Origin: an uncultured Collinsella sp.
GTDB lineage: Bacteria > Actinomycetota > Coriobacteriia > Coriobacteriales > Coriobacteriaceae
NCBI GenBank assembly: GCA_900762355.1
Contig: CAAFGE010000024.1
Span: 1 to 64,000 of the forward strand
DNA length: 64,000 bases
Direction: 5' to 3'
Below are positions 1-8,792 of this stretch, one piece after another. The notes below the pieces were generated by a model that saw only the letters and a program-made list of their open reading frames with translations, did not search any database and was not told where the DNA came from. The stretch's first letter is position 1. Each line of letters begins with the position of its first letter. The position numbers were made by a program, and so were the translations under genes.

Positions 1-588
1 CTCGGCCCCCGAGCGGGCGATCCCCCACGCCCCGCCGAACCCGGCGAGCAGCTCCAGCCACCGGCGGTCCGACAGGTCGACGGCGGCCTCGAGGGCCGGG
101 CAGGACTCGAGCAGCACGGCGCGCAGGCGGTTCTTGTCCCTGGTCGCGCAGGCGACGACGTGGTCGCGCTGCGACGAGAGGGCGCGCGCGGCCTCGAGGG
201 CCTCGCCGCGGCCCGGGACCCCCGACAGGGAGTCCGGCACGCCCAGGGCGGTCCGCGCGATCACCGCGGCGTCGCGCTCGTCGGTCTTGGCCTCGCCGGC
301 GAACAGCCCGGCGGCGCGGCTGGCGGCGAGGCCGGGCAGGTGGGCGACCCCCAGACCCGCGGCGCGGGCGCGCCTCACGGCGAGGGACCCTATGTTGCGG
401 AACTGGTCGACCACGACGAGCGTGCCGGCGGGCACGGAGGCGAACAGCGCGTCGAGCTCGGCCTCCCTGTTGCGGACGGGGGCGCTGGACAGCACCTCCC
501 CGTCGCGGTCGATCAGGCAGGCCCAGTGCGAGGACTTGCCGACGTCTAGGCCGAGCACGGCCGCGGGCCTGGTCGATGGCGCTTTCAC
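1..588 (-). CDS. IS110-family transposase (DEDD recombinase), N-terminal 196 residues, cut by window edge
   Basis: Read on the minus strand from a GTG at 588, preceded by GGAAGGAT, the frame stays open to base 1 and therefore continues outside the window. It shows the N-terminal RuvC-like DEDD domain of IS110/IS621 recombinases: an opening strand with the first catalytic Asp (VLGLDVGKSSHW, about residues 13-24), a second strand with VVVDQF (about 60-65), and the AKTDERDA block (about 100-107) carrying the last acidic residues. The C-terminal transposase_20 domain with its catalytic Ser lies beyond the edge. GC content is far above that of the neighbouring genes, which fits a recent arrival from a higher-GC host. 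The family assignment is secure; whether the element is active cannot be judged. Confidence 0.88.
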   Translation of the reverse strand, partial: MKAPSTRPAAVLGLDVGKSSHWACLIDRDGEVLSSAPVRNREAELDALFASVPAGTLVVVDQFRNIGSLAVRRARAAGLGVAHLPGLAASRAAGLFAGEAKTDERDAAVIARTALGVPDSLSGVPGRGEALEAARALSSQRDHVVACATRDKNRLRAVLLESCPALEAAVDLSDRRWLELLAGFGGAWGIARSGAE

Positions 589-830
589 GGTGGTATCCTT
601 CCGGTAGTCGTTCGACCGGATGGCCTCCCCCTCGGCACTCACATTACCAGCCGCGGCGCCTGCCCGGCACTTTCCTATCAGCCGTCGGGGGCGGCGCGTC
701 CCGCGCCGGCAGCACCCAACAGGCCCTCTCGGGGGCAGGGACGTTCGGCCGTGCGCGGGCGCCCGGTCGGCGGCCCGTTCTGGGCGCGCCTCAATCGTAG
801 CCCGAGACGGGCCCGGGCTGACAATTTCGA
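589..830 (-). ncRNA. candidate IS110 bridge RNA in the non-coding left end
   Basis: About 240 bases without a gene lie between the transposase start and the estimated end of the element. In IS110-group elements the non-coding end upstream of the recombinase gene encodes the bridge RNA that pairs with donor and target DNA. The stretch is GC-rich and full of short self-complementary segments, for example 802-820 (GCCCGAGACGGGCCCGGGC). Position and size fit; the guide loops were not resolved, so this is an inference from family knowledge. Confidence 0.3.
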
Positions 831-1074
831 CTGTAATGGACGTTCTTGCTTGACTAGTCCGTTTAAGAATGTCCCCAATGACTATTTATTCGGACTGCTA
901 ATTTGTGCGGGCTGTGGTTTTGTGACCTGCTGATATTAAAGATACTGTACAACTGTACACTAACTCATCTTCGTAGTATATTGCTACCCGCAAAACTCAA
1001 TACCATTGTGCTTCGAGACGCTAAAGCGCCTACGTACAATGGTTTTTGATAGTACGATTTGATTCAACGACAGG
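831..1074 (+). promoter_or_regulatory. AT-rich leader of the YhgE pair with operator-like repeats
   Basis: This stretch has a perfect tandem of the 8-mer ACTGTACA at 944-959, each unit containing the palindrome TGTACA. It also has an inverted repeat ACCATTGT/ACAATGGT (1002-1009 and 1036-1043) followed by five T, which could be an attenuator or a regulator site. No regulator gene adjoins the YhgE genes, so the binding protein, if any, is unknown. A promoter is expected here but no clear -35/-10 pair was found. Confidence 0.35.
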
Positions 1075-3864
1075 ATGGATGGTCCAAGCGTGAGTCTCGG
1101 CAGCAAACTATCCGATGCAAAGGTCTCCTTTGCGATATTCAAGCGCGACATTAAGCGACTGCTTGTGAACCCCGTCGCCTTGGTGGTTACCCTGGGCGTG
1201 TGCGTTATCCCCTCGCTGTATGCCTGGTACAACATCGTGGCCAACTGGGATCCGTATGGAAACACCCAGGGCATTAAAATCGCTATCGCCAACAACGATC
1301 AGGGCACCCAGAACGACCTAGTGGGCGAGCTTAATGCGGGCGATAAGGTGGTCGATCAGCTCAAGGAAAACGATCAGCTGGGCTGGACCTTCGTCGATTC
1401 GGCCGCCGATGCCAAAGGGGGCGTCGAGAGCGGGGAATACTACGCGGCGATCGTAATCCCCAAGAACTTCTCCGACAATCTGGTCTCGATGCTCGACGGC
1501 AACTACCATCAGCCGAAGCTCACCTATTACGTCAACGAGAAAAAGAGCGCCATTGCGCCCAAGGTCACCGATACCGGTGCCAACACCATCGAGGAGCAGA
1601 TCAACTCGGAGTTTGTCTCCACGGTGGGCGAGACTGTTGCCAGTATCGCCAAGGATGCCGGTGTCGATTTAAAGGACAAGGCAACCCAGACTCAGGACTC
1701 GCTGACAAGTTCGGTGTCCGAGGCATCCGACACCTTGGGTGAGGTGCGCGATTCGATTGGCGATATGAATGCCGCCATCGATAAGACGAGTGGCGCTATC
1801 GCCTCGGCTGATGCGGCGCTTGCCGGCTTGCAAGGTCAGGCACCGTCGCTGACGCAGGCAATCTCCCAGGGCAACGACCTGCTGGGCGAGGCTCGCGCCA
1901 CGGCGGGCAACTCTATCACCTCGCTCTCCAAGGCACTCTCGGAAGGTAGCCTTGCACTCACCAAGACGTCAGCCTCCGCGAACGCTGCGATTGGCAAGCT
2001 AACGGGTACGGTCACATCTACGACCACCCGCATCGACAACTCGCTCGAGTCTCTCCAAGCGACGATCGATCACAATAAGGCCGTTATCGGGCACTTGGAG
2101 ATTCTCGTTAATGACACGTCGACAGGTTCCGAGGAAATTGACGCGCGCATTGTATCGACCATCGATTCGCTTCGCGAGCAAAACCAGAAGCTGCAGAGCA
2201 TCAAGGATGGCCTTTCTGCACAGTCGAGCGCCATGGCAAACGACGCTACGGCAATCTCGAACGCGAGCAACGCACTCAACGCGGCAATTCAGACCGGTAC
2301 GGCTAACCTCGGTCAGGCTCAGACCGATCTGGGTCAGAACGCACTTCCGAAGGCTTCGAGCGCGCTTGACTCCTTTGCCGCCGTTTCGGGCGATTTGACC
2401 GGCATTGTGTCGGGTATGACCCCCACGATAGCGAGCGCGCGCGGCACGCTGGCGCAGCTCGATGCCACGCTCAAGCAGGCAAAGACCACGCTGTCCCAAA
2501 CCGACGCCTCCCTTGCCAAGGTTCAGGACAAGCTCGCGACCGCCGCCAATGACATTGCGGCGCTGCAGACCTCTGAGTCTATGGGCGAGTTAGCCGACCT
2601 CATGGACGTCGACGTCAATGACGTGGCAGATTTCATGGCATCTCCGGTTGAGCTGACGTCCAAGTCAATCTATCCGGTCAAGAGCTTTGGCTCGGGCATC
2701 GCGCCCTTCTACACCAATCTGGCGCTGTGGGTAGGCGGCTATGTGCTCATCGCTATCTATAAACTCGAGGTCGACCGCGAGGGCATCGGTAGCTTTACGG
2801 CGCGTCAGGGCTACTTTGGCCGCTGGCTGCTGCTGGTGATCCTGGGCGCGTTCCAGGCCATTATCGTTACGGTGGGCGACCTGGTCATTGGCGTTCAGTG
2901 CGTCAATCCGCTGCTCTTTGTACTGGGCGGCATCGCTATTTCGTTCACCTACGTCAACATCATCTATGCGCTGTCCACCACGTTTAAGCATATCGGTAAA
3001 GCCATTGGCGTCATCCTCGTCATTGTGCAGATCCCCGGCTCGTCGGGCATGTATCCCATCGAGATGATGCCCGGCTTCTTCCAATGGCTGCATCCGCTGC
3101 TGCCCTTCACCTATGGCATCAACCTGCTGCGCGAGACCGTCGGTGGCATGTATTCGTTCAACTACCTGTTCAACCTGTGCATCCTGGGCGTGTTCCTTGC
3201 CATCGCACTCTTTATTGGCTTGCAGCTGCGTCCGCTGCTGCTCAACCTCAACCTGCTCTTTGACAAGCAGCTTTCCACGACGGGCCTCATGATCTGCGAG
3301 TCCAACGACCTGCCGCGCCAGCGCTATTCGCTGCGCACGGCCATGCGCGTCATGCTCGATTCGGATTCGTACCGTCGCGAGCTGCTCGATCATGCCGTGG
3401 CGTTTGAGCATCGCTACCCGTACTACATCAAGGGCGGTTTTGCCGCCGTGGTAGGCGTGCAGGTTCTGCTCTTTGTGCTTTCGACGGTGCTCGATATCGA
3501 CAATAACGGCAAGATCATCCTGCTCGTTATCTGGATCATTTCGGTTATCGCCATCTGCGGCTGGCTCATCAACATCGAATACATCCGTGCGAGCCTCAAT
3601 ACCCAGATGCGTATCTCGGCGCTTTCGGACGAGGACCTTCGCCGCGAGATGCGCGAGCACACGGCTGCCATCCCTGCCGCCCGTCGCATGTTTGGTCTCA
3701 ACGCCAGCGAGCGTGGCGCCAAGGGAGGCGAACAGCCTACGAGCCGTCTGTCGCATATCGGTGCGCATCGTAAGGCTCAAGATGCCGACGGCGCTGACAA
3801 CGTAAACGGAAACGACGGGGACACCACCTCGCTTGGCAAGCACTCTAAAGGAGGTGAGGCATAA
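1075..3864 (+). CDS. YhgE/Pip family membrane protein (929 aa)
   Basis: Large membrane protein of the YhgE/Pip family, related to the membrane halves of ABC-2 exporters and to Lactococcus Pip and Bacillus YueB. A first membrane segment lies at about residues 33-53, followed by the family signature NWDPYGN (about 57-63). A long Ala/Ser/Thr/Asp-rich extracellular stretch (about 65-540) looks largely coiled-coil. A cluster of C-terminal membrane segments spans about 545-705. Unlike its neighbour it carries a further pair of membrane segments (about 785-850) and a charged cytoplasmic tail. The start is ATG 1075 behind GACAGG; GTG 1090 is an alternative. Physiological role is uncertain: phage receptor activity and export/secretion roles are known in homologues. 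Confidence 0.82.
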   Translation: MDGPSVSLGSKLSDAKVSFAIFKRDIKRLLVNPVALVVTLGVCVIPSLYAWYNIVANWDPYGNTQGIKIAIANNDQGTQNDLVGELNAGDKVVDQLKENDQLGWTFVDSAADAKGGVESGEYYAAIVIPKNFSDNLVSMLDGNYHQPKLTYYVNEKKSAIAPKVTDTGANTIEEQINSEFVSTVGETVASIAKDAGVDLKDKATQTQDSLTSSVSEASDTLGEVRDSIGDMNAAIDKTSGAIASADAALAGLQGQAPSLTQAISQGNDLLGEARATAGNSITSLSKALSEGSLALTKTSASANAAIGKLTGTVTSTTTRIDNSLESLQATIDHNKAVIGHLEILVNDTSTGSEEIDARIVSTIDSLREQNQKLQSIKDGLSAQSSAMANDATAISNASNALNAAIQTGTANLGQAQTDLGQNALPKASSALDSFAAVSGDLTGIVSGMTPTIASARGTLAQLDATLKQAKTTLSQTDASLAKVQDKLATAANDIAALQTSESMGELADLMDVDVNDVADFMASPVELTSKSIYPVKSFGSGIAPFYTNLALWVGGYVLIAIYKLEVDREGIGSFTARQGYFGRWLLLVILGAFQAIIVTVGDLVIGVQCVNPLLFVLGGIAISFTYVNIIYALSTTFKHIGKAIGVILVIVQIPGSSGMYPIEMMPGFFQWLHPLLPFTYGINLLRETVGGMYSFNYLFNLCILGVFLAIALFIGLQLRPLLLNLNLLFDKQLSTTGLMICESNDLPRQRYSLRTAMRVMLDSDSYRRELLDHAVAFEHRYPYYIKGGFAAVVGVQVLLFVLSTVLDIDNNGKIILLVIWIISVIAICGWLINIEYIRASLNTQMRISALSDEDLRREMREHTAAIPAARRMFGLNASERGAKGGEQPTSRLSHIGAHRKAQDADGADNVNGNDGDTTSLGKHSKGGEA

Positions 3865-6054
3865 ATGAAAAACATCCTGCACCTGTTTAAGCGCGATGTC
3901 CAAAACGTGTCTCGCTCCGTGATCGGCATGGTCGTCGTGATGGGCCTGATCATCGTGCCATGTCTCTATGCATGGTTTAACATCGCCGGAAGCTGGGATC
4001 CCTACGGCAATACCGGCAACCTTAAGATTGCAGTGGTCAACACCGATGAGGGTTACGAGAGCGATCTGATTCCCGTCGAGGTCAACGTGGGCGAAAACGT
4101 AACCGCCACCCTGCGCGGCAACGAGAACTTCGACTGGGTCGTCCTCAACGACCGCGATAAGGCGATTGAGGGCGTTAAGTCGGGCGCGTACTACGCTGCC
4201 GTCGTTATCCCTAAAACGTTTAGCGCTGACATGATGACGCTTTTCTCGACCGAGGTGAAGCACGCCGATATCGAGTTCTATGAGAACCAGAAGGCCAACG
4301 CCATCGCACAGATCGTGACTGAAAAGGGTTCGAGCGCCGTCCAGAGTCAGGTCAACGAGACCTTTACCAAGACCATCACGACCATCGGCCTTAAGACCGT
4401 GTCCAGCCTGCTCGACTATATGAGTACCGACCAGGTGAGCAACTTTATCGCCAATCTGTCCTCGACGCTGGGCGATTCGGTCGAGGACCTGCAGGACGTT
4501 CAGGCGAGTGCGACGTCGCTCGCGGGCATTTTGAGCTCCACGTCCGATTCACTGACATCGGCGGGCGGCATGCTCAAGCAGACGGGCACCGTTGATGAGT
4601 CGACGAAGCAGCTGATGGAGCACGCCAAGAGCGGCATCAATGATTCCAAGGAAGCGCTCAAGGCCGCCAACGATGCCGTTGACGCAGCGATTGACGGAAG
4701 CGCGGGCTCGTTCGACAACGTGTCCGCCGAGCTTGCGAAGGCATTCGATGCCGCGAATCAGCATGTTGACCTTACGGTGTCTCAGCTCAACGAAGCCGCA
4801 GCGGCGCTCAATACGCGTGCTGACGATATCGATGCGATGGCCGATCAGCTCCGCAACCTTGCCGACCAGGTGAGTGATGACAAGCTCAAAGACGGTCTCG
4901 AGTCCGCTGCGACGTCGCTGGGCAGAATTGCCGTGGAGTACCGCAACAATGCGAAGGACCTGACGGCGACCGCAAAGTCCCTTTCGGACGGCATGGCGGA
5001 GGTCAACAACTCGCGTGCCGAGGTCGACCAGGCCATCGCCGATGCCAAGGCGGGTATCTCGGGAGCCAAGTCCGACTACGATTCCACGTTCTCGGTTAAG
5101 GCCAAGGAGCTCAAGAAGACCATTTCGGGCGTTCTGGATTCCCTGAACGGTATCTCGGGTGACTTGGATAGCGCCGTGAGCGGTCTGACCGACGCCTCTG
5201 GTTCGCTCGCGAAGGGTCTCTCCAAGGCTGCAGGGCTCGTCAACAAGGCTTCTGACCAGCTGGGTGAGGCATCGGACAAGATCAGCGCGTTCAAGGACGA
5301 GCTCGACGGCGCCCTGATGTCGGGTGACCTGGCGACGATCAAGACGATGATCGGCAACGACCCCGAGGGTTTGGCCGTGTCGCTTTCCGGTCCCGTCGCG
5401 CTCGATCGTAAGCCGGTCTATCCAATCCGCAATTACGGTTCGGCCATGGCGCCGTTCTATACGATCCTGTCGCTGTGGGTGGGCTCGATCGTGCTGGCAG
5501 CCATGATGAAGGTCTCGGTTGACGACGAACTCATCAACGAGCTGATCCCCGTGCGCCTGCACGAGATCTACCTGGGCCGCTACCTGTTCTTTGGAGGTCT
5601 GGCCCTGCTGCAGGCGACACTCGTGTGCGCGGGCGACATCCTGTTCTTTGGCATCCAATGCGACAACCCGCTGCAGTTTGTACTTGCCGGCTGGGTCGCG
5701 AGTCTCGTGTTCTCCAATATCGTCTACACGCTCACCGTGTCGTTTGGTGATATCGGTAAGGCGCTCGCCGTCGTGCTGTTGGTTATGCAGGTCGGCGGTT
5801 CGGGCGGTACGTTCCCCATCGAGATGACCGGCCCTGTGTTCCAGGCGATCTATCCGTTCCTGCCGTTCACCCACGGCATCAACGCCATGCATGCCGCCAT
5901 GGCTGGCGCCTACCATATGGAGTACTGGGTTGAACTTGGCATTCTGGCGAGCTATCTGATTCCGTCGCTGGCACTGGGCGTCGTCTTCCGCCGCCCGGTC
6001 ATCAAAGCCAACGACTGGATTATCGAAAAGCTGGAGTCAACAAAGCTTATTTAG
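3865..6054 (+). CDS. YhgE/Pip family membrane protein (729 aa)
   Basis: Second YhgE/Pip protein, starting directly after the stop codon of the first, with a strong AAAGGAGG Shine-Dalgarno inside the end of the upstream gene; the two are surely co-transcribed. The plan is the same: one N-terminal membrane segment (about 18-38), the NAGSWDPYGN-type signature (SWDPYGN, about 45-51), a long coiled-coil-rich ectodomain (about 55-515), and five to six C-terminal membrane segments (about 520-720). The two proteins probably form a heteromeric complex, as expected for ABC2-type halves, but no ATPase gene is adjacent. Function is unproven. Confidence 0.82.
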   Translation: MKNILHLFKRDVQNVSRSVIGMVVVMGLIIVPCLYAWFNIAGSWDPYGNTGNLKIAVVNTDEGYESDLIPVEVNVGENVTATLRGNENFDWVVLNDRDKAIEGVKSGAYYAAVVIPKTFSADMMTLFSTEVKHADIEFYENQKANAIAQIVTEKGSSAVQSQVNETFTKTITTIGLKTVSSLLDYMSTDQVSNFIANLSSTLGDSVEDLQDVQASATSLAGILSSTSDSLTSAGGMLKQTGTVDESTKQLMEHAKSGINDSKEALKAANDAVDAAIDGSAGSFDNVSAELAKAFDAANQHVDLTVSQLNEAAAALNTRADDIDAMADQLRNLADQVSDDKLKDGLESAATSLGRIAVEYRNNAKDLTATAKSLSDGMAEVNNSRAEVDQAIADAKAGISGAKSDYDSTFSVKAKELKKTISGVLDSLNGISGDLDSAVSGLTDASGSLAKGLSKAAGLVNKASDQLGEASDKISAFKDELDGALMSGDLATIKTMIGNDPEGLAVSLSGPVALDRKPVYPIRNYGSAMAPFYTILSLWVGSIVLAAMMKVSVDDELINELIPVRLHEIYLGRYLFFGGLALLQATLVCAGDILFFGIQCDNPLQFVLAGWVASLVFSNIVYTLTVSFGDIGKALAVVLLVMQVGGSGGTFPIEMTGPVFQAIYPFLPFTHGINAMHAAMAGAYHMEYWVELGILASYLIPSLALGVVFRRPVIKANDWIIEKLESTKLI

Positions 6055-6129
6055 TTACGCGGTTTTACCAAACCGCGTAACGGCTCGACGCTGCAAACGT
6101 CCCTAAGCGGCAATCTGACGTTCAATTTC

Positions 6130-6163
6130 AAGGGCGCGACCAGAAGGTCAGCGCCCTTTCATT
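6130..6163 (+). terminator. Rho-independent terminator after the YhgE pair
   Basis: Stem AAGGGCGC (6130-6137) with GCGCCCTT (6151-6158), extended by GACC/GGTC, followed by a T-rich run. A second hairpin directly behind the stop codon (6054-6081, 12-bp perfect arms) has no T tract and may assist. Confidence 0.7.
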
Positions 6164-6281
6164 TCACGTCACCTTGCTCGCTTAGGGGCGTTTTCGCTGA
6201 CGTTGCCGGAACATCGAGGTTTTCTGTACCGACGCTTTAGCGTAGTGAATTGCGTGGGTTGCTTGGTTGTTGCTACAGTAG

Positions 6282-6320
6282 CGGGGCGTGCCGGGGGTCC
6301 GGCGCGTCCCGTTTTTATTT
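6282..6320 (+). terminator. strong terminator/attenuator hairpin in the leader of the DMT transporter gene
   Basis: A 13-bp stem (6282-6294 paired with 6299-6311, two G-T pairs, 4-base loop) is followed by TTTTTATTT. It lies about 70 bases before the start codon of the next gene, in the same orientation, and is clearly separate from the upstream terminator at 6130-6163. It either ends a short transcript from 6160-6280 or acts as an attenuator. This stretch (6055-6387) has no other gene. Confidence 0.7.
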
Positions 6321-6387
6321 GACCATGAGGCGGCACGCAGCCATACGCGTGCGGACACCACGCCCAGATTGAGTGCGAGGATGTTCC

Positions 6388-7371
6388 ATGGCCCAATACG
6401 CTGCCAACGAAATCGAAAACATGCCCGATAGCCCTGTAGCCCGTGAGGATTTGGGCGCGGGTGGTATTCCCCGGGGTGCCGGCGCACGCTCGCCGTTGTT
6501 CTGGAAAGTTCTACTGCTTTCGGTGGCGATTATCTGGGGCTACTCCTTTACCACTATGAAGGACGCACTCGACACCATTCCGGTGTTCGAGCTGGTCTAT
6601 GTTCGCTTTCTCCCGGCATCACTGGTTATGTTTGCAATTTTCCATAAGCGCATCATCGCTCATTTCAATGCCCGCAACCTGATCGTCGGGCTTGGCATGG
6701 GTGCGCTCATGTGGGGTGCCTACGGTTTGCAGACGATCGGCCTGGCACAGACCACGGCGGGCAAGAGCGCTTTTTTGACCGGCACGTATTGCATCCTTGT
6801 GCCGTTTGCAAGCTATGTCCTGAGCGGTGAAAAGCTTACCCGGTATAACCTGGGTGCAGCGTTGTTGTGCCTGGCGGGTATTGGCCTGGTAGCGCTCGAT
6901 AGCGTCGAGTTCAATGCCGGCGATGTTATTACCTTGGGCGGCGCGATCTTCTTCGCCATCCAGATGGCGGTGACTGCCAAGTACGGTCGCAAGATGGACA
7001 TCAACGTCATCACGTTTTGGATGTTTGTGGGCAATGGCGTTTTGAGTTTAATCACGTCGCTGCTATTCGAGACTCAGGCGCCCCTCTCTGCATGGACGCC
7101 GGAGTTTATCGGTGTGGCTGTTTTCCTCTCGGTGGGCTGCACATGCGTGGCGCTGCTCGTCCAAAACGTCGGTTTGGCGCATGTCCCCGCCTCGACGGGC
7201 TCACTGCTTCTTTCGATGGAGTCGCCTTCGGGCGTGTTGTTTTCGGTGCTGCTGATGGGGGAGGCGCTCACCTCGCGCCTGCTCGCCGGCTTCGTGCTTA
7301 TCTTCCTGTCGATTATCTTGAGCGAGACTCACTTTGATTTTTTGCGCAAAAAGCCGCGCCCGCAATTGTAA
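6388..7371 (+). CDS. DMT-superfamily (EamA) transporter
   Basis: Inner-membrane transporter with ten predicted membrane segments arranged as two EamA repeats (about residues 30-160 and 170-315). The first repeat begins after a polar 25-residue N-terminus with LLLSVAIIWGYSF, typical of drug/metabolite exporters. The end LLAGFVLIFLSIILSET is also typical. ATG 6388 is preferred because GAGG stands eight bases upstream; GTG 6373 in the same frame has no comparable site. Substrate is unknown; amino acid or metabolite efflux is usual for the family. It is monocistronic, bounded by terminators on both sides. Confidence 0.85.
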   Translation: MAQYAANEIENMPDSPVAREDLGAGGIPRGAGARSPLFWKVLLLSVAIIWGYSFTTMKDALDTIPVFELVYVRFLPASLVMFAIFHKRIIAHFNARNLIVGLGMGALMWGAYGLQTIGLAQTTAGKSAFLTGTYCILVPFASYVLSGEKLTRYNLGAALLCLAGIGLVALDSVEFNAGDVITLGGAIFFAIQMAVTAKYGRKMDINVITFWMFVGNGVLSLITSLLFETQAPLSAWTPEFIGVAVFLSVGCTCVALLVQNVGLAHVPASTGSLLLSMESPSGVLFSVLLMGEALTSRLLAGFVLIFLSIILSETHFDFLRKKPRPQL

Positions 7372-7382
7372 ACAACTTGTTG

Positions 7383-7409
7383 CGCCGCCCTCCTGGGGCG
7401 GCGTTTTTT
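7383..7409 (+). terminator. Rho-independent terminator after the DMT gene
   Basis: CGCCGCCC (7383-7390) pairs with GGGGCGGCG (7395-7403) and six T follow. Confidence 0.85.
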
Positions 7410-7487
7410 ATGTAACGCCCTTACAGTTATACCTTGCACTTTAGACCATCAAAGTGTTTGCTGCACAAATAATACTGGAGGGCATCT

Positions 7488-8789
7488 ATGGCACCAGCTC
7501 AGTCCGATTTTCAACCGCAACCAGCGCCCAAGGCCACCCCGGCAGCGCAAGCCGCTATCGGTGACGGTCTTGTTGCCGAGGCTCAAGCTTTTGCAGACAA
7601 GCTTGCTGCGTGGCGCCACGATCTGCATCAGACGCCCGAGTTGGGTAATTGCCTTCCGCAAACCTCTGCGTATATCCAGGCACGTCTGACCGAGATGGGC
7701 ATCCCGTTCGCCACGCTCGTCGACGGCTCCTGTGTTGTGGGCCTCATCGGTGCCGGTGCGGCCGTGGCGGCCCAGGGCAACGGTACGTGCACGGACGATC
7801 AGGCCGGCACGGTCATCATGCTGCGCGGTGACATGGATGCCCTTCCCGTCGCGGAAGAGTCGGGCGAGCCTTTTGCCTCTGTCAACGGCTGCATGCATGC
7901 TTGCGGCCACGATATGCATGCGACGGCCCTGCTTGGTGCCGCCCGCCTGCTCAAGTCTCGCGAGACCGAGCTTGTCGATGCCAATGCCACGGTTAAGCTG
8001 CTGTTCCAGCCGGGCGAGGAAACCTTTGAGGGCGCCCGCGCCGCCATCGCCGACGGTCTGCTGCAGAACCCGCGTCCTCAGGCGGCTTTTGCCATGCACG
8101 TCAACAGCCAGTCGCCGCTCGGCCTAGTGCTCTATGGGAGTCCGGCGCTCTCGGGCGTGTACGGTTTCCGCATCACGCTGCAGGGCAAGGGTGGCCACGG
8201 TTCCAGCCCTGAGATTTGCATCGACCCCATCACGGCCGGCGTGCATGTGCACCTGGCGCTTCAGGAGCTTATCTCTCGCGAGGTGCCGGCGGCCAAGGAG
8301 GTCGCGCTTACCGTGGGTAAGTTCGCTGGCGGTTTGGCGGCCAACGTCATCCCCGACACCTGCGTGCTCGAGGGAACGTTGCGCGGCTTCGATGTCGAGC
8401 TCATGGCGCATCTTAAGACCCGCATCGCCGAGGTCGTCAATGGCGTCGCGGCAACGTATCGCACACCGGCGACCATCGAGACACTCTCGGATGTTCCGCC
8501 GCTCGTACTCGATGACGATATGACCCAGGCATCGCTGGGCTATGTGGGTGCGACATTGCTCAAGGCAGCTTTCCTGCCGTTATTCCACGCCATGGCGAGC
8601 GAGGACTTTGCGCTTATCTCGAGCGAGATCCCGAGCGCGTACTTTACCGTGGGCGCCGCTGTAACCGATACGGATGAGCATTTTGCCCAGCACCATCCCA
8701 AGGCGCGCTTTAACGATGCCGAGCTTCCCCTCGGCGCCGCGGCTTATGCCGCCGTCGCTCTCGGATACATTGCGGACCACAAGGAGTAA
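7488..8789 (+). CDS. M20 family amidohydrolase (hippurate/N-acyl-amino-acid hydrolase-like)
   Basis: Metallopeptidase-like enzyme of the M20D group that removes acyl groups from amino acids such as hippurate, N-acetyl-diaminopimelate or indole-acetyl conjugates. Visible signatures are AWRHDLHQTPEL near residue 40, GDMDALPV (about 112-119) with the metal-bridging Asp, CMHACGHDMHAT (about 132-143) with the metal His/Asp, FQPGEETFEGA (about 172-182), and a late His in FHAMASEDF (about 365-373). Length 433 is normal. The start follows a CTGGAGGG site. The next gene begins three bases after the stop and encodes an MFS carrier, so the pair probably imports and cleaves one acylated substrate, whose identity cannot be read from the sequence. 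Confidence 0.85.
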   Translation: MAPAQSDFQPQPAPKATPAAQAAIGDGLVAEAQAFADKLAAWRHDLHQTPELGNCLPQTSAYIQARLTEMGIPFATLVDGSCVVGLIGAGAAVAAQGNGTCTDDQAGTVIMLRGDMDALPVAEESGEPFASVNGCMHACGHDMHATALLGAARLLKSRETELVDANATVKLLFQPGEETFEGARAAIADGLLQNPRPQAAFAMHVNSQSPLGLVLYGSPALSGVYGFRITLQGKGGHGSSPEICIDPITAGVHVHLALQELISREVPAAKEVALTVGKFAGGLAANVIPDTCVLEGTLRGFDVELMAHLKTRIAEVVNGVAATYRTPATIETLSDVPPLVLDDDMTQASLGYVGATLLKAAFLPLFHAMASEDFALISSEIPSAYFTVGAAVTDTDEHFAQHHPKARFNDAELPLGAAAYAAVALGYIADHKE

Positions 8790-8792
8790 TCC

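Larger units (their letters stand above)
1..830 (-). mobile_element. IS110-family insertion sequence, left end (partial)
   Basis: The very GC-rich block holding the transposase gene gives way to AT-rich sequence around 820-840, which I take as the end of the element. IS110 elements usually lack terminal inverted repeats, and none is visible, so the boundary is estimated from base composition only. The right end is outside the window. Confidence 0.6.

Noticed and set aside
134..607. Forward open frames across the IS110 end
   Set aside because: They are shadows of the minus-strand transposase frame, which has clear DEDD motifs.
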